A DNA stretch of 64,000 nt from Pedobacter sp. KBS0701 (GCF_005938645.2 NZ_CP042171.1:4402001-4466000), one strand, 5' to 3'; shown: positions 46,882-56,744, numbered from the stretch's first letter. Translations and numbers: made by a program. The notes: generated by a model not told the origin, from the sequence alone.

Positions 46882-47459
46882 CTACCCCTTACCCAGTTCG
46901 CCAACATACCGATAAGTGTTCACCTGCACTCCGGTAGGCGTAGTGCTTGTGCTTACAAAAGCCAGTACGCGGGCATCGGCAGTATCCGAAAAGAAACGTT
47001 TGCCTTTGCCCAGCAACACCGGATATACCATCAGTACAACCTCGTCAACCAGTCCCTGTTCCAATAGCACAGCAACCACCGTTGAACTTCCATATACGAT
47101 CAGATCAGGGCCTTCGGTTGATTTGAGCTCACGGATACGCGTTACGATGTCTGTGCCTAAATCTTCAACCGGACGCCATTCGAGGCTCTCTGGTCTGTGG
47201 GTAGCCACGTATTTTTTACCATTATTCAAACTGTTCGCCATCGGATTATCACCTGCCTTTGGCCAGTACTGGGTCCAGCTATCGTAGGTTTTACGGCCAA
47301 GCAGCAGATCAATGTTAGTGCCTTGAGCTTCCAGTACTGCGGCTAGGCCTTCCGCACTCCGTAAGGTGTTGTCCACCCGCCATGTGTAAAATCCTCACTA
47401 TTTTCGTGCTGCATCACGCCATCAAGCGAGATGTGTTCCATTATTTTGATCTTTCTCAT
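46882..47459 (-). pseudogene. Dihydrofolate-reductase-family (RibD C-terminal-like) gene with a frameshift
   Basis: A frame from the ATG at 47459 reads MRKIKIMEHISLDGVMQHEN ... GGWTTPY and then runs into a stop; the downstream frame continues RSAEGLAAVLEAQGTNIDLLLGRKTYDSW to the stop at 46882. Restoring one C near 47360 joins them as GGWTTPYRSAEGLAAVL, which fits the family exactly. The product would be about 192 residues with the NADPH-binding GRKTYDSW and the late VLLGKGKRFF segments. The family reduces pterin or pyrimidine-type substrates. As sequenced, only a 164-codon fragment starting at a GTG could be translated. Real mutation or sequencing error cannot be told apart here. Confidence 0.75.
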
Positions 47460-47917
47460 GTTATTTTCTATTTTTTTAACGATGATAAAGTTACAACGGA
47501 AGGTTTATGCCCATGAGGGGTAATCATGACAATATAAAGGCGTTTTTATGACTATTTGAATTTAATTTATGGGTTAATGGTTTAACTGAAAAGGCCAGCT
47601 GGAAATAGTAGAGAATTTAGAAACGATGGGTGCTGTGCTTTTCGGGCAACGCAGCCCCGCCATTCGCTACTTCCGATGAAGAATCGGAATCGCTGCTGTC
47701 GGGTTTAGGAAGGAGGGCTTGTGGCTTTTGGCTGGGTTGAATAGCGACTGCGTTAGCTTATATGTTCCTTAAATTTCTTATGTGGTTAATTCTTGAGCCG
47801 ATTGCCTAAAAAACCTACTAAATTCCTATCTTGTTGTATCTGAAATTAATACAGACCTTAACATTTTTCATCAAATATCTACTATTAGTAGGGACATTGT
47901 ATATTTAGCTCCTGGTA
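47460..47917. other. Intergenic region, repeats only
   Basis: No gene seen. It holds an element gcaacgcagccccgccattcgctacttccgatgaagaatcggaatcgctgctgtcggg (47649-47704; an imperfect inverted repeat around gaag) and a reversed relative of the 33470 repeat (cttatatgttccttaaatttcttatgtggttaattcttgag, 47757-47797). Upstream of the next ORF is tatatttag (47899-47907), a weak -7-like site. Confidence 0.45.
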
Positions 47918-48217
47918 ATGCAAAGAAATAATATGATGACCGACTTTAAAATAAAAGATTTTATAACGATACATGATATACACCAAAAGTTCATCAAATC
48001 TTTCAGCTCATTATTGAATCAAAATACTTGCACAGATTTAGATATTAGCCACAAGAATATTTCAATAGAAACCGAAAATCTCGATTTCGAACTAGTTAAT
48101 GGAGATGCGATTGCTTTCAAAAGCCAAATCGATCAAGACGGCAATAAAATTGGTTATTACAAATTGATTTTCGCCCTAAATGGAGCATTAATCGATGAGT
48201 TTTTTGTGATTTGCTGA
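47918..48217 (+). CDS. Small protein of unknown function
   Basis: The frame encodes 99 residues from the first ATG; in-frame ATGs at 47933 and 47936 give about 93-94 residues and are equally likely. There is no signal peptide. The sequence mixes an N-terminal helical part (HDIHQKFIKSFSSLLNQ) with beta-type sequence (ISIETENLDFELVNGD; GYYKLIFALNGALIDEFFV). The pattern resembles small immunity-type proteins, but I do not recognise a family. Confidence 0.5.
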   Translation: MQRNNMMTDFKIKDFITIHDIHQKFIKSFSSLLNQNTCTDLDISHKNISIETENLDFELVNGDAIAFKSQIDQDGNKIGYYKLIFALNGALIDEFFVIC

Positions 48218-48280
48218 TATATTAAACACGCAGATTGCTCGGATTTACACTGATTAAATTAATATATAGCTTTCCATGTT

Positions 48281-48727
48281 ATGAAACACCCAAAAATTGT
48301 TTTTATCTTTTTTATCCTTTGGCTATTACTTATTTTTATCTGGTATAAAACGGGTAGAAGCCAAAAAACTGAAGATGACAAGCTACTAAAGAACAACATT
48401 GAATTTACAGGCACCCTAAAATCTGTAAAGGTGTCCCAAAATCATTGTTTTGCAATAATCTCAATTGACAATGTAAAAAGTAATGTTGCATCTTTTAATC
48501 CTGACTTAAAAGACCGGTATTTCCCATATGCGATAAAGAATGGCCGGGCGGAAATTTATACTTTCCTATGTGAAGGAAAAATTAAAGAAATTGGGAGAGA
48601 TGTAAAATTAAACTCCAATCAAAGAGAATTAATCCTTGAGATAGACCATAAACCTTACGAATTTGAAATTTGGATTACCTCAGAAAGACCAGATATCCAA
48701 TTCATTAAGAAAAACACAACGCTTTGA
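48281..48727 (+). CDS. Membrane-anchored protein of unknown function
   Basis: The 148-residue product has one N-terminal membrane helix (IVFIFFILWLLLIFIWYKTG) followed by a basic region and a beta-rich soluble domain (TGTLKSVKVSQNHCFAIISID) that should lie outside the cytoplasm. The pattern is shared by many small Bacteroidetes envelope proteins. No motif indicates a function. It is 63 bases from the previous gene and 50 from the next. Confidence 0.55.
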   Translation: MKHPKIVFIFFILWLLLIFIWYKTGRSQKTEDDKLLKNNIEFTGTLKSVKVSQNHCFAIISIDNVKSNVASFNPDLKDRYFPYAIKNGRAEIYTFLCEGKIKEIGRDVKLNSNQRELILEIDHKPYEFEIWITSERPDIQFIKKNTTL

Positions 48728-48777
48728 ATAGATTGTATATAAAGCACTTTTAGTTTTAGCTTCAATAAAAAATAAAT

Positions 48778-49128
48778 ATGGATATTCGATTACTGGTGCT
48801 ACGAACTGGAGACACAAAACTTCTAGCCGATTTTTACAGTTTACTTGGAATTCAATTTGAATATCACAAACATAACAATTCACCGTATCATTATTCGGCT
48901 ACAATCGGGGTAACTGTTCTTGAAATTTATCCATTGGCGAAAAACCAAATTGAAGCAGACAGGAACTTAAGGTTAGGTTTTGGTATAGAAAATTTTGATC
49001 AGGTGATGATAACGTTAAAAACATTACAAGTTGATTTTTCACAAGAACCAACCCAAACAGAATTTGGTTTTATGGCAATAATCATTGATCCCGATGGCCG
49101 GAAAATTGAATTGTATAAAAACAGTTAA
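48778..49128 (+). CDS. VOC (glyoxalase/bleomycin-resistance) family protein
   Basis: The 116-residue product has the single-VOC layout: beta-strand IRLLVLRTGD, helix TKLLADFYSLLGIQF, a middle strand with ATIGVTVLEIYPL, a helix near residue 80 and the C-terminal DPDGRKIELYKN, in which the Glu is a typical metal ligand. The first metal ligand (usually His in the first strand) is replaced, so activity is uncertain. VOC proteins form dimers that act as lyases, dioxygenases or resistance proteins. Confidence 0.8.
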   Translation: MDIRLLVLRTGDTKLLADFYSLLGIQFEYHKHNNSPYHYSATIGVTVLEIYPLAKNQIEADRNLRLGFGIENFDQVMITLKTLQVDFSQEPTQTEFGFMAIIIDPDGRKIELYKNS

Positions 49129-49420
49129 TCGCTCCCTTCTCTTCGTGTACTTTGTGGTTAAAAAAGCCACAGAAACACGGAAGCATTAAGATTAGCTTCG
49201 CTCAGCAATACGCGGTTCTCGTCCGCTTGGGGATAACCATCGCCTTCAATCTCTGCGCCCGTCATCTTAAATCTGCGGGAGAAAAACCATAAGTTCCCCG
49301 CAGATCACACAGATATTCGCAGATTTTCTTTATAAATCATTGCTCTAAACGAAGTCGAAGACTGCTAAACTTTGTGCCCTCTTCGCCTTTCTCTTTGTGT
49401 ACTTTGCGGTTAAAACACGA

Positions 49421-49783
49421 TTACTCTGTTAACTTCTTTTTAATCCCTTCAGTAAGCTTTTTCACTTTCATATAGCCTGCCAAAGAGCTATTCCTTTTAT
49501 CGAAATCGATCACTAACCAACCCTTTTTCGCTTTAAGGTTAAACTTATCGCTGCCATTTAAGTTCACGAACAGATCAATATGCTGATCTAGTGGTAGTTC
49601 ATTGTTTAAAGCACTGTCGAGGTATTTCTCCAATTTATCTGTTTTACTTTCGGCGTAATTTGCCTCAAATTTAAAGTCAGATTGGTTGTCTATCGTGCTT
49701 ACCGATAAATGTCCTTCGCCACCATTGCAGCCAAAAATTAAAACGACAACTAAAATTGCGATGCTGTAAAAGATATTTTTCAT
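49421..49783 (-). CDS. Small lipoprotein of unknown function
   Basis: The 120-residue product has a lipoprotein signal (ILVVVLIFGCNGGEG). The mature part alternates charged and beta-type residues (FKLKAKKGWLVIDFD-like strand near residue 85) and ends with a lysine-rich helix. No known domain was recognised. The gene is flanked on the 3' side by dispersed repeat DNA and on the 5' side by a gttaactggttaa-rich spacer; it is a single-gene unit. Confidence 0.55.
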   Translation of the reverse strand: MKNIFYSIAILVVVLIFGCNGGEGHLSVSTIDNQSDFKFEANYAESKTDKLEKYLDSALNNELPLDQHIDLFVNLNGSDKFNLKAKKGWLVIDFDKRNSSLAGYMKVKKLTEGIKKKLTE

Positions 49784-49933
49784 ATTGAAATGGTTAACTG
49801 GTTAATTGTTTAAATTGGTTAACTGGGGATTTACCTCCCAAACTTCTGACCTCTGACTTTCCGGACTCCGGACTAAAAACTCAAGACCCCGGACTTCAGA
49901 CTCACGACTCCAAACGTCCAACTCCAAACTCCC

Positions 49934-52387
49934 TTACCCTCCCGCTCTGTTCTTAATATCATCGGCAGCTGTTTTCCGGTTTTGGTTCGACTTTAAATTC
50001 TGGTTACCAAAGCTATAACTGACATTGAACGAAGCCCTTCTACTAATGTAATTGTTCTGGACCCTTAAATTCACATTTTGATAATCCAATGTACCTTTCC
50101 AGTAATTGGTCTGAAAGATATCGTCAACATTTAACCTAAGTTTTAAAGCTTTGTTTAAGAAACTTTTCTGCACCCCCATGTTCAGGGCATTCTGATAAAT
50201 AATGGTCCGTTCCAAACCACGTACCCGGGGAGAATTTAACCAGAAATTGGTTTCCAATGTCCAGTTATCCGGCAAAGTGATGGAGCTGCTGATATTAAAA
50301 TTATACGATACTTTACTCAACATAAAAGGAGCACCTTCTAAATTATCATCATTAAATTTGTTGTAAAATAAACTAAAATTGTTCTGCAGGTTCCACCATT
50401 TGGTAATGGCCAAAGGAAAATATAATCCGGCTGTATAATATTGTCCGCTGCCTATATTACCCTGTCCAACCGTAACAATCCTGGTGCTATCGTTTTGTGC
50501 AGTTTTACTGTCCAAAATGAGATCTTTTGTTTTTGAATAACCCAAAGAAAATGATAATCCACTTTTATAATTATAACTCACTTCGAAATTGTTGGTAAAC
50601 TGAGGCTTCAAATACGGATTGCCTTGTTGTATCGTGTAAGGATCCATGTAAAAATTAAATGGATTTAACTGCTGGTAATTGGGGCGATCTATCCGCCTGC
50701 CATACGAATAACGCAAATTACTGCTCTCCGAAATTTTCTGACTAACAAAAATCGTTGGGAACAACGATAAATAATGCTGTTTTGCCACAGTATTATTGGT
50801 TACCGATGTACCCGTAGATTGAGTGTACTCTGCCCGTAAACCTGCCTGAACTTGCCACTTGCCCAAATCCTTTGAAAAATTCGCATAAGCGGCGTTTACG
50901 TTTTCCTTATAAATAAAGTTATTGCTCTGCCCTACAATATTCTGCCATTCGTTATTGAGAAATGCCGACGACAGAAAATCGTTATTGGTTTTAACATAAG
51001 TACTTTTCAGGCCGGTTTCCAGCTTGGTAGTTTTTGATAATGGCCAGGTAAAATCGGTTTTTGCCGCATAAATATCAATCGCTGTTTTACTATCATTTTT
51101 AATGATGGTATTGTTGTAAACCACCCCTTTTTCGTCGAAAAAATTGGTGTTAAAATTTTCCAGTCCCGAATAATCAAAACCAGAGAAATCAGCATCGAAA
51201 TTTAAACTCGCACCTTCCTTTTTAAAATCGTGTCTGATATTAAAATTTATGCTATAATTTTTGTTTGGCGTATTGGCATCAGAATACTGGATCAATGAAT
51301 TGTTGCTTACTAAACCAGCCTGAGTTTCATTTATAAATGTTTGAGAGAAATTATCCAGTTTCCGCGTACTGCTGCTGCCATCCAGCATAATCCCGATCGT
51401 AGTTTTTTCACTGGCATAATAATCTGCACCCACTTTTGCAGCCAGGCGCGATCCGGTATATATTTTTTGAAAGTTTTGATTAAATGCACTTTGCAAACCA
51501 TTGGAATTGGTATTCCTGTCTAAAAATAAATTAGAAAAATTGTTGTTTTTAGAGACATTTGCATTGGTGTAAAAATTCCACTTTTCTACGCGGTGATTTA
51601 AATTGAAGTTAAGCTCCGATCCGTAAATATTGGTAGGCAGATTAGCCCTTATTGCATTACGATAGGTTGATGAAATGCTTCCATTTGTACCAAATGCCTT
51701 ATTTTTTTTCAGTTTAATATTAATAATACCCGAATTACCCGCCGCATCGTATTTGGCTGATGGATTGGTAATAATTTCAATGGTTGCAATCTGGCTACTG
51801 CTTAAGTTATTCAGATAAATAGTTAAATCAGCAGCTGATAAAAAATTGTTCTTTCCATCAATCATTACCGTTACACCTGATTTATTGTTCAATAAAACCC
51901 GTTCATTTTGCCTGTCAATCTGTACACCCGGCGCTTTTTCTAAAATTTCGAGTGCAGTACTGCCTGACGAAACAATACTGTTTTCCACATTCAGCACGGT
52001 TTTATCAATCTGGTGCTCAACAAAAGGTTTTCTACCTTGTACGCTCACTTCTTTCAATTGTTTGGTTAAGCTTTCGATGCTGATAACAGGTAATTTTAAA
52101 TCTCCGTTAAGCGAAAAACGGTCGGTCTTTTTGCTTTTAAAACCGACGATCGAAACCGAAAGTATATAATCGCCACTTTTTAACTGGTCGATGTTAAACT
52201 CACCGTCTATATTGGTGGATACACTTTTGGCGACAGTGGTATCCGGATAATTCAGCACCCGGACAATGGCAAACGACACCGGGACAGTCTTTTCATCGAC
52301 GATTTTCCCCGTCAGTTTATTTAATTTTTGGGCAAAAGAAGCCCCACACACCATCAGGCATGCAATTAGTGTAAATAATGTTTTCAT
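49934..52387 (-). CDS. Outer-membrane beta-barrel protein with carboxypeptidase-regulatory-like domain
   Basis: The 817-residue product has a signal peptide (ending ASFAQ), a carboxypeptidase-like regulatory domain (residues about 22-100, LTGKIVDEKTVPVSFAIVRV), a plug-like domain (LEILEKAPGVQIDRQNERVLLNNKSGVTVMIDGK; IEIITNPSAKYDAAGNSGIINI) and a large barrel of the OMP_b-brl_3 type (SLRYSYGRRIDRPNYQQLNPF). It is a TonB-receptor relative without SusC features and lacks the canonical C-terminal Phe, ending in a basic polar tail. The ligand is unknown. It is transcribed towards the small lipoprotein gene 150 bases away. Confidence 0.9.
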   Translation of the reverse strand: MKTLFTLIACLMVCGASFAQKLNKLTGKIVDEKTVPVSFAIVRVLNYPDTTVAKSVSTNIDGEFNIDQLKSGDYILSVSIVGFKSKKTDRFSLNGDLKLPVISIESLTKQLKEVSVQGRKPFVEHQIDKTVLNVENSIVSSGSTALEILEKAPGVQIDRQNERVLLNNKSGVTVMIDGKNNFLSAADLTIYLNNLSSSQIATIEIITNPSAKYDAAGNSGIINIKLKKNKAFGTNGSISSTYRNAIRANLPTNIYGSELNFNLNHRVEKWNFYTNANVSKNNNFSNLFLDRNTNSNGLQSAFNQNFQKIYTGSRLAAKVGADYYASEKTTIGIMLDGSSSTRKLDNFSQTFINETQAGLVSNNSLIQYSDANTPNKNYSINFNIRHDFKKEGASLNFDADFSGFDYSGLENFNTNFFDEKGVVYNNTIIKNDSKTAIDIYAAKTDFTWPLSKTTKLETGLKSTYVKTNNDFLSSAFLNNEWQNIVGQSNNFIYKENVNAAYANFSKDLGKWQVQAGLRAEYTQSTGTSVTNNTVAKQHYLSLFPTIFVSQKISESSNLRYSYGRRIDRPNYQQLNPFNFYMDPYTIQQGNPYLKPQFTNNFEVSYNYKSGLSFSLGYSKTKDLILDSKTAQNDSTRIVTVGQGNIGSGQYYTAGLYFPLAITKWWNLQNNFSLFYNKFNDDNLEGAPFMLSKVSYNFNISSSITLPDNWTLETNFWLNSPRVRGLERTIIYQNALNMGVQKSFLNKALKLRLNVDDIFQTNYWKGTLDYQNVNLRVQNNYISRRASFNVSYSFGNQNLKSNQNRKTAADDIKNRAGG

Positions 52388-52561
52388 GGTTTCTTCTTTT
52401 TAGGTAAGATCGTCATCTTGTCCGCGTCCGATCGTCATCTCGACTGGAACGTAGTGGAATGGAGAGATCTATCCCGATAGATTTCTCGACTCCGTTACAC
52501 GCCGCTTGAAATAACGACCTATTTGACGTTTGAAAAGACAGGCTATTTTGAAATAATGCTG

Positions 52562-54304
52562 TTATTGTTCAGGTTCAATCCCCAATTCTTCTTTAACTTC
52601 CTTAATCCGGTTTGATACAGAATCCTGATAAATGGTATCCGTAAGTTTATTCTTTTGCAACAATTCTAAATCGTATAGTTCTTCTTTTAGCTTTTGTTTT
52701 TTTAAAGCTTCTTCTTTTAATTTGGCAACACATTTCAAACCATCATCGGTCATAATCCATGTACTGGAATCGTTATGATCATTTTCGCTGTCGTTACATT
52801 CCCACGTCCAGTAATTATTAACGTAACGGTAAGCATCCTGCTTTAAAATTAATCTGGTTCCCACCGGAATTTCAAGATTTAACCTTACTTCCTGGTTTCT
52901 CCAGATGGTACCCTTTCTCAATTGAAACCGCGGACTAAAAATCAGTTCAGAATCTTTCACTACATAATTGTAACTAATGTTCTGCGCATTTTGCAATGCA
53001 CTTTGGAAGGTTTTGCCCTGCGATTCGTACTTCTGTGTTAAACGGCTAGTACCGGTTTCGCTTTTATTAATATCAATACGGATATGGTTCGGAGAAACAA
53101 ATGGCCCGTCCTCAAAATCATCAACTACAATCTGGTGGCGGTTGTTCGCATCAATGTGGTAAGCCACACTATCTTCTTTACTGAAATATTTACTTTTATC
53201 GATATTGATGGTATAAACCGGATACGCTTTCAGGTCAGTGGTTTGTGTTAACTCTGCATGTTGTTTAAATTCTGATGAAATCTTGGCCGCCTGATAACCA
53301 GTTACCGCCACACCTGCCAGCCAGATAATCAACAGTGCGAAAGAAAATGTTTTATTGATGGCCTGTTTGTTAAAAGCAACCCTGATCGAGAATAACACCA
53401 AAGCTAAAACCGGCACAAAACATACAATAAATGCACCGAATACAATGATGCCCCTATTGCCTTCATTAACAATCGAGAAGGGAAAATATTCGTAAATACT
53501 GGCATCCCAAAATCCCTGGAAAGCGGCTATGCCGATAATCAAGGCCAGTAAAAAGAATATCCCGAGCACTACGATAAAACCTGCTATCACTTTAAAAATC
53601 ACTTTTCCCGTGCCCGATATAAAACGCCCAAGCCACTCGAAAAATTCACCGATAAAAATGCCTATCCGTCCGAATATAGGCTGAGCATGTTTATTTACTT
53701 CATTTAAACGTTCCTTAACCGCCTGTAATTCTTCATCCAGATTTTTTTGGAAACCCTGAAGGTTTGCGGGTTCGCCTTTCATCTCCATTTTTTCTACCCT
53801 TGATTTTGCTTTCGGCATAATGATCCAAAGCAGGGCATATACCAATACGCCAAATCCACCAACAAAACTGATCAGCAATGTAGCCAACCTGATCCATTTT
53901 GGATCGGCATTTACATAATGCGCTATACCTGCACAAACACCTGCCACAACACGGTCATCCATATCCCGGTACAGTTTTTTCTCCGTATACTGGTATTGAT
54001 AGGCATTGTTAATCACCGGTTGCTCTTCACTTTCTTCCGTCGTATCAAAATCCTGTACCCTGCCCATCTGTCCAATTACCGAATTTACATTGGCCGAATC
54101 TACCACCTGTTTTTTCTGCTCTTCCAATTGCTCGGTCAACAGTTCCGCAATCCGGTTTTCAATATCCGTTACAATTTCAAGGTCATCTGCATGATTGGCA
54201 AAATATTGTTTTACTTCATTCAGGTAGGCCTTTAAGCGTTCGTAGGCACTTTCCTCAATGTGAATAATTGTGTTTCCTATATTGATAATGATAGTCTTTT
54301 CCAT
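52562..54304 (-). CDS. PspC-domain membrane protein
   Basis: The 580-residue product begins with a helical part (YERLKAYLNEVKQYFANH; residues 1-85) and then a PspC domain (residues about 105-170, LYRDMDDRVVAGVCAGIAHYVNADPKWIRL and the helix LLISFVGGFGVLVYALLWIIMPK). Three further membrane helices follow, then a periplasmic beta-rich domain (about 340-510) and a charged C-terminal coil. PspC proteins respond to envelope stress. The PadR-type regulator gene lies 15 bases upstream on the same strand, a typical Bacteroidetes pair, in which PadR represses the operon until a signal releases it. Confidence 0.92.
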   Translation of the reverse strand: MEKTIIINIGNTIIHIEESAYERLKAYLNEVKQYFANHADDLEIVTDIENRIAELLTEQLEEQKKQVVDSANVNSVIGQMGRVQDFDTTEESEEQPVINNAYQYQYTEKKLYRDMDDRVVAGVCAGIAHYVNADPKWIRLATLLISFVGGFGVLVYALLWIIMPKAKSRVEKMEMKGEPANLQGFQKNLDEELQAVKERLNEVNKHAQPIFGRIGIFIGEFFEWLGRFISGTGKVIFKVIAGFIVVLGIFFLLALIIGIAAFQGFWDASIYEYFPFSIVNEGNRGIIVFGAFIVCFVPVLALVLFSIRVAFNKQAINKTFSFALLIIWLAGVAVTGYQAAKISSEFKQHAELTQTTDLKAYPVYTINIDKSKYFSKEDSVAYHIDANNRHQIVVDDFEDGPFVSPNHIRIDINKSETGTSRLTQKYESQGKTFQSALQNAQNISYNYVVKDSELIFSPRFQLRKGTIWRNQEVRLNLEIPVGTRLILKQDAYRYVNNYWTWECNDSENDHNDSSTWIMTDDGLKCVAKLKEEALKKQKLKEELYDLELLQKNKLTDTIYQDSVSNRIKEVKEELGIEPEQ

Positions 54305-54319
54305 TTCCTTTTTTACTAA

Positions 54320-54655
54320 TTATGAATTGGCTCCTTTTTGTGAAATACCTACAGCATAAGCCAGCTCCTGCCAGGTTTGATCTAATTGTGATAAAATGCC
54401 CCGACCATCTTCGGTTAAGGTATAATATTTACGCGGTGGGCCCGAGGTAGATTCTACCCAGTTGTAGCTTAACAAACCATTGTTTTTAAGCCTGGTTAAT
54501 AGTGGATATAATGTACCCTCAACCACCAACAGTTTTGCCGACCTCAATTCGGCAATAATATCCGAAGCATAAATTTCGCCCCGAGAGATGATTGATAAAA
54601 CACAGTATTCCAGAATTCCTTTCCGCATTTGCGTTTGCGTATTTTCTGCTATCAT
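54320..54655 (-). CDS. PadR-family transcriptional regulator
   Basis: The 111-residue product is a winged helix-turn-helix of the PadR type: MRKGILEYCVLSIISRGEIYASDIIAEL (DNA-binding helices), GTLYPLLTRLKNNGLLSYNW (the recognition helix and wing) and PPRKYYTLTEDGRGIL. It is the first gene of the unit with pspC and most likely represses it, binding to the A/T-rich DNA just upstream (54660-54720). The start is at the only plausible ATG. Confidence 0.93.
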   Translation of the reverse strand: MIAENTQTQMRKGILEYCVLSIISRGEIYASDIIAELRSAKLLVVEGTLYPLLTRLKNNGLLSYNWVESTSGPPRKYYTLTEDGRGILSQLDQTWQELAYAVGISQKGANS

Positions 54656-55268
54656 ATAACAAAGATATATGTTTTATATACTACCATGCAATACATAGTA
54701 CTAAAATAAATCAAAGTAAATTATTAAATCATTGATTATCAATAATATAATTTTAAATTAAATTCTGTTTTTTAGAAATAATTCTTTAAAAGGTAAAAAT
54801 TTTGATGTTTTTTTAGAAAAGCAAGGCCTTGTAATGCTTAGCTTCCTGCAGTCCTGCTATCACCTATAGTCCCGATTTAGATACCTTTTTAAATATAAAA
54901 TATTCGGTAAAACCGGGAGCTATTTGGTTCTATCAGGTTTAGATTGGAGGGGGCTGGTATTACTATTTATGGTTTTGGAATAATTCCATAACGGTCCTTT
55001 GTAAATAAACCCGACAGAGCGGGTAGCCCACAGTGAAGCAAGGCGTAACGAGGACTACAAGCGATGGCGGGACTGCAGGCCCCTATGAAAAGCAGCACGC
55101 AAATTTTCAAAAATAATTAAACAGATTTCTCCAAAGCCCTTTAAACTTCCGAAGTCTGCTATCACAAAAGCCCATTGCAGACTGCGGAAGTTGGCCATAG
55201 GGATTAAACACATAAATACGATAGATTTAATATATTTTAATAATTTTGCAAAGTCTTAACTTATTTTC
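54656..55268. other. Divergent intergenic region (PadR-PspC unit / permease)
   Basis: The first 130 bases are very A/T-rich and should hold the PadR operator and promoter. A dispersed element (gtagcccacagtgaagcaaggcgtaacgaggactac, 55023-55058, with gcgggactgcaggcccc after it) is in the middle. An inverted repeat of 14-base arms with one mismatch (cttccgaagtctgc / gcagactgcggaag; 55146-55159 and 55177-55190) lies 79 bases before the permease start. No gene is visible. Confidence 0.5.
55241..55248 (+). promoter_or_regulatory. Putative -7 box of the permease gene
   Basis: TAATTTTG matches TAnnTTTG and lies 20 bases before the ATG at 55269, giving a very short leader. The sequence about 20 bases upstream is T-rich (gattta) but lacks an exact TTTG. 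Confidence 0.4.
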
Positions 55269-56723
55269 ATGAAGAAATCTATTGCCAGCATTGTTGCCGA
55301 GGCAAACGAAAGCGGCGAAGGAACGCTTAAAAGAACCTTAGGCCCCATCAACCTGATTTTAATTGGTGTTGGCCTGACACTTGGCGCCGGTTTATTTTCC
55401 ATTACGGGTTTGGCAGCAGCCAATCATTCCGGCCCTGCAGTAACCCTATCATTTGTAATTGCCGCTTTAGGGTGCGGTTTTGCGGCACTTTGTTATGCAG
55501 AATTTGCCTCCATGATTCCCGTTGCAGGCAGTGCCTATACCTATTCTTATGCCACTATGGGCGAGCTTTTCGCCTGGATTATCGGCTGGGATCTGGTATT
55601 GGAATACTCTGTAGGTTGCGCTACAGTAGCCATTAGCTGGTCGCAGTATTTAACCCGGTTTTTGGCCAGCCTACACATTTATCTTCCCCCGCAATTAACT
55701 CTATCCCCTTTCGAAACCGCGAAACTGGCAGATGGTTCTGCTGTTCACGGCATTATTAACATCCCCGCAGCATTGGTTGTGGTATTGATGACGGCTATAC
55801 TCATCCGCGGCACAAAAGGCTCGGCCATTGTAAATGGAATTATTGTATTTCTTAAAGTGGGCGTAGTGTTGGTTTTTATTGCTTTAGGCTGGCAGTATAT
55901 CGATCCGGCAAATTATCATCCTTATATCCCCGAAAATACAGGGACATTTGGTCAGTTTGGATGGAGTGGTGTATTGCGCGGCGCAGGACTGGTATTTTTT
56001 GTGTTTATCGGTTTTGATGCCGTTGCCGCCTCAGCACAGGAAACCAAAAACCCAGCGAGGGATTTACCGATCGGTATTATTGGTTCATTGGTGGTTTGTA
56101 CGGTTTTATTTGGATTGTTCGGTCACGTAATGACAGGCCTGGCCAATTACAAAGAATTTGCCAATAGCGGTGCACCGGTAGCCATAGCCATAGAAAAAAC
56201 ACCCTACGCCTGGTTAAGTCAGGCCATTATTTTAGCTATCCTGATTGGCTATACTTCAGTGATCCTGATCGATTTAATGGCACAATCGCGGATGTTCTAT
56301 TCCATCAGTAAAGATGGATTATTACCAAAAATGTTCTCTGATGTACATGCAAAATTTAAAACACCATATAAATCGAACATTATCCTTTGTTTATTTATCG
56401 GTTTATTCGCTGCATTTGTGCCCATGAATGTGGTAGGCGAAATGACCAGTATCGGCACCTTACTGGCCTTTTTAATGGTTTGTGTAGGTATCCTGATTTT
56501 AAGAAAAACAAACCCTGAAGCTAAACGCCCATTTAGGGTCCCTTTAGTGCCATTAATCCCGGTTTTAGGCATTTTAACCTGTATTGCGATGGTGGTATTT
56601 TTACCTTGGGAAACCTGGTTAAGGCTTGCGGTTTGGCTGGCGATCGGATTAGCCATTTACTTTGGCTATGGTAAAAAGAACAGTAAATTAAACACTGTAG
56701 AAAAACAGGCTGAAAAGCGATAA
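55269..56723 (+). CDS. APC-superfamily amino-acid permease (cationic amino-acid transporter type)
   Basis: The 484-residue product has about 12 membrane helices and the APC signature near its start (LGPINLILIGVGLTLGAGLFSITG, residues about 24-47, with the GxG loop of the substrate site). Other landmarks are YAEFASMIPVAGSAYTYSYA (helix 3), VFFVFIGFDAVAASAQETKNPARDLPIGI (helix 6-7) and RKTNPEAKRPFRVP near the C-terminus, as in CAT-type transporters. It imports an amino acid by proton symport or exchange; Arg/Lys is likely but unproven. It is a single-gene unit ending at a clear terminator. Confidence 0.94.
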   Translation: MKKSIASIVAEANESGEGTLKRTLGPINLILIGVGLTLGAGLFSITGLAAANHSGPAVTLSFVIAALGCGFAALCYAEFASMIPVAGSAYTYSYATMGELFAWIIGWDLVLEYSVGCATVAISWSQYLTRFLASLHIYLPPQLTLSPFETAKLADGSAVHGIINIPAALVVVLMTAILIRGTKGSAIVNGIIVFLKVGVVLVFIALGWQYIDPANYHPYIPENTGTFGQFGWSGVLRGAGLVFFVFIGFDAVAASAQETKNPARDLPIGIIGSLVVCTVLFGLFGHVMTGLANYKEFANSGAPVAIAIEKTPYAWLSQAIILAILIGYTSVILIDLMAQSRMFYSISKDGLLPKMFSDVHAKFKTPYKSNIILCLFIGLFAAFVPMNVVGEMTSIGTLLAFLMVCVGILILRKTNPEAKRPFRVPLVPLIPVLGILTCIAMVVFLPWETWLRLAVWLAIGLAIYFGYGKKNSKLNTVEKQAEKR

Positions 56724-56744
56724 TAAAACATTGCTATACACATT

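Noticed and set aside
46618..47287. Plus-strand ORFs opposite the DHFR-family gene
   Set aside because: They are antisense shadows of the broken gene and repeat DNA; the minus strand carries the recognisable family motifs.
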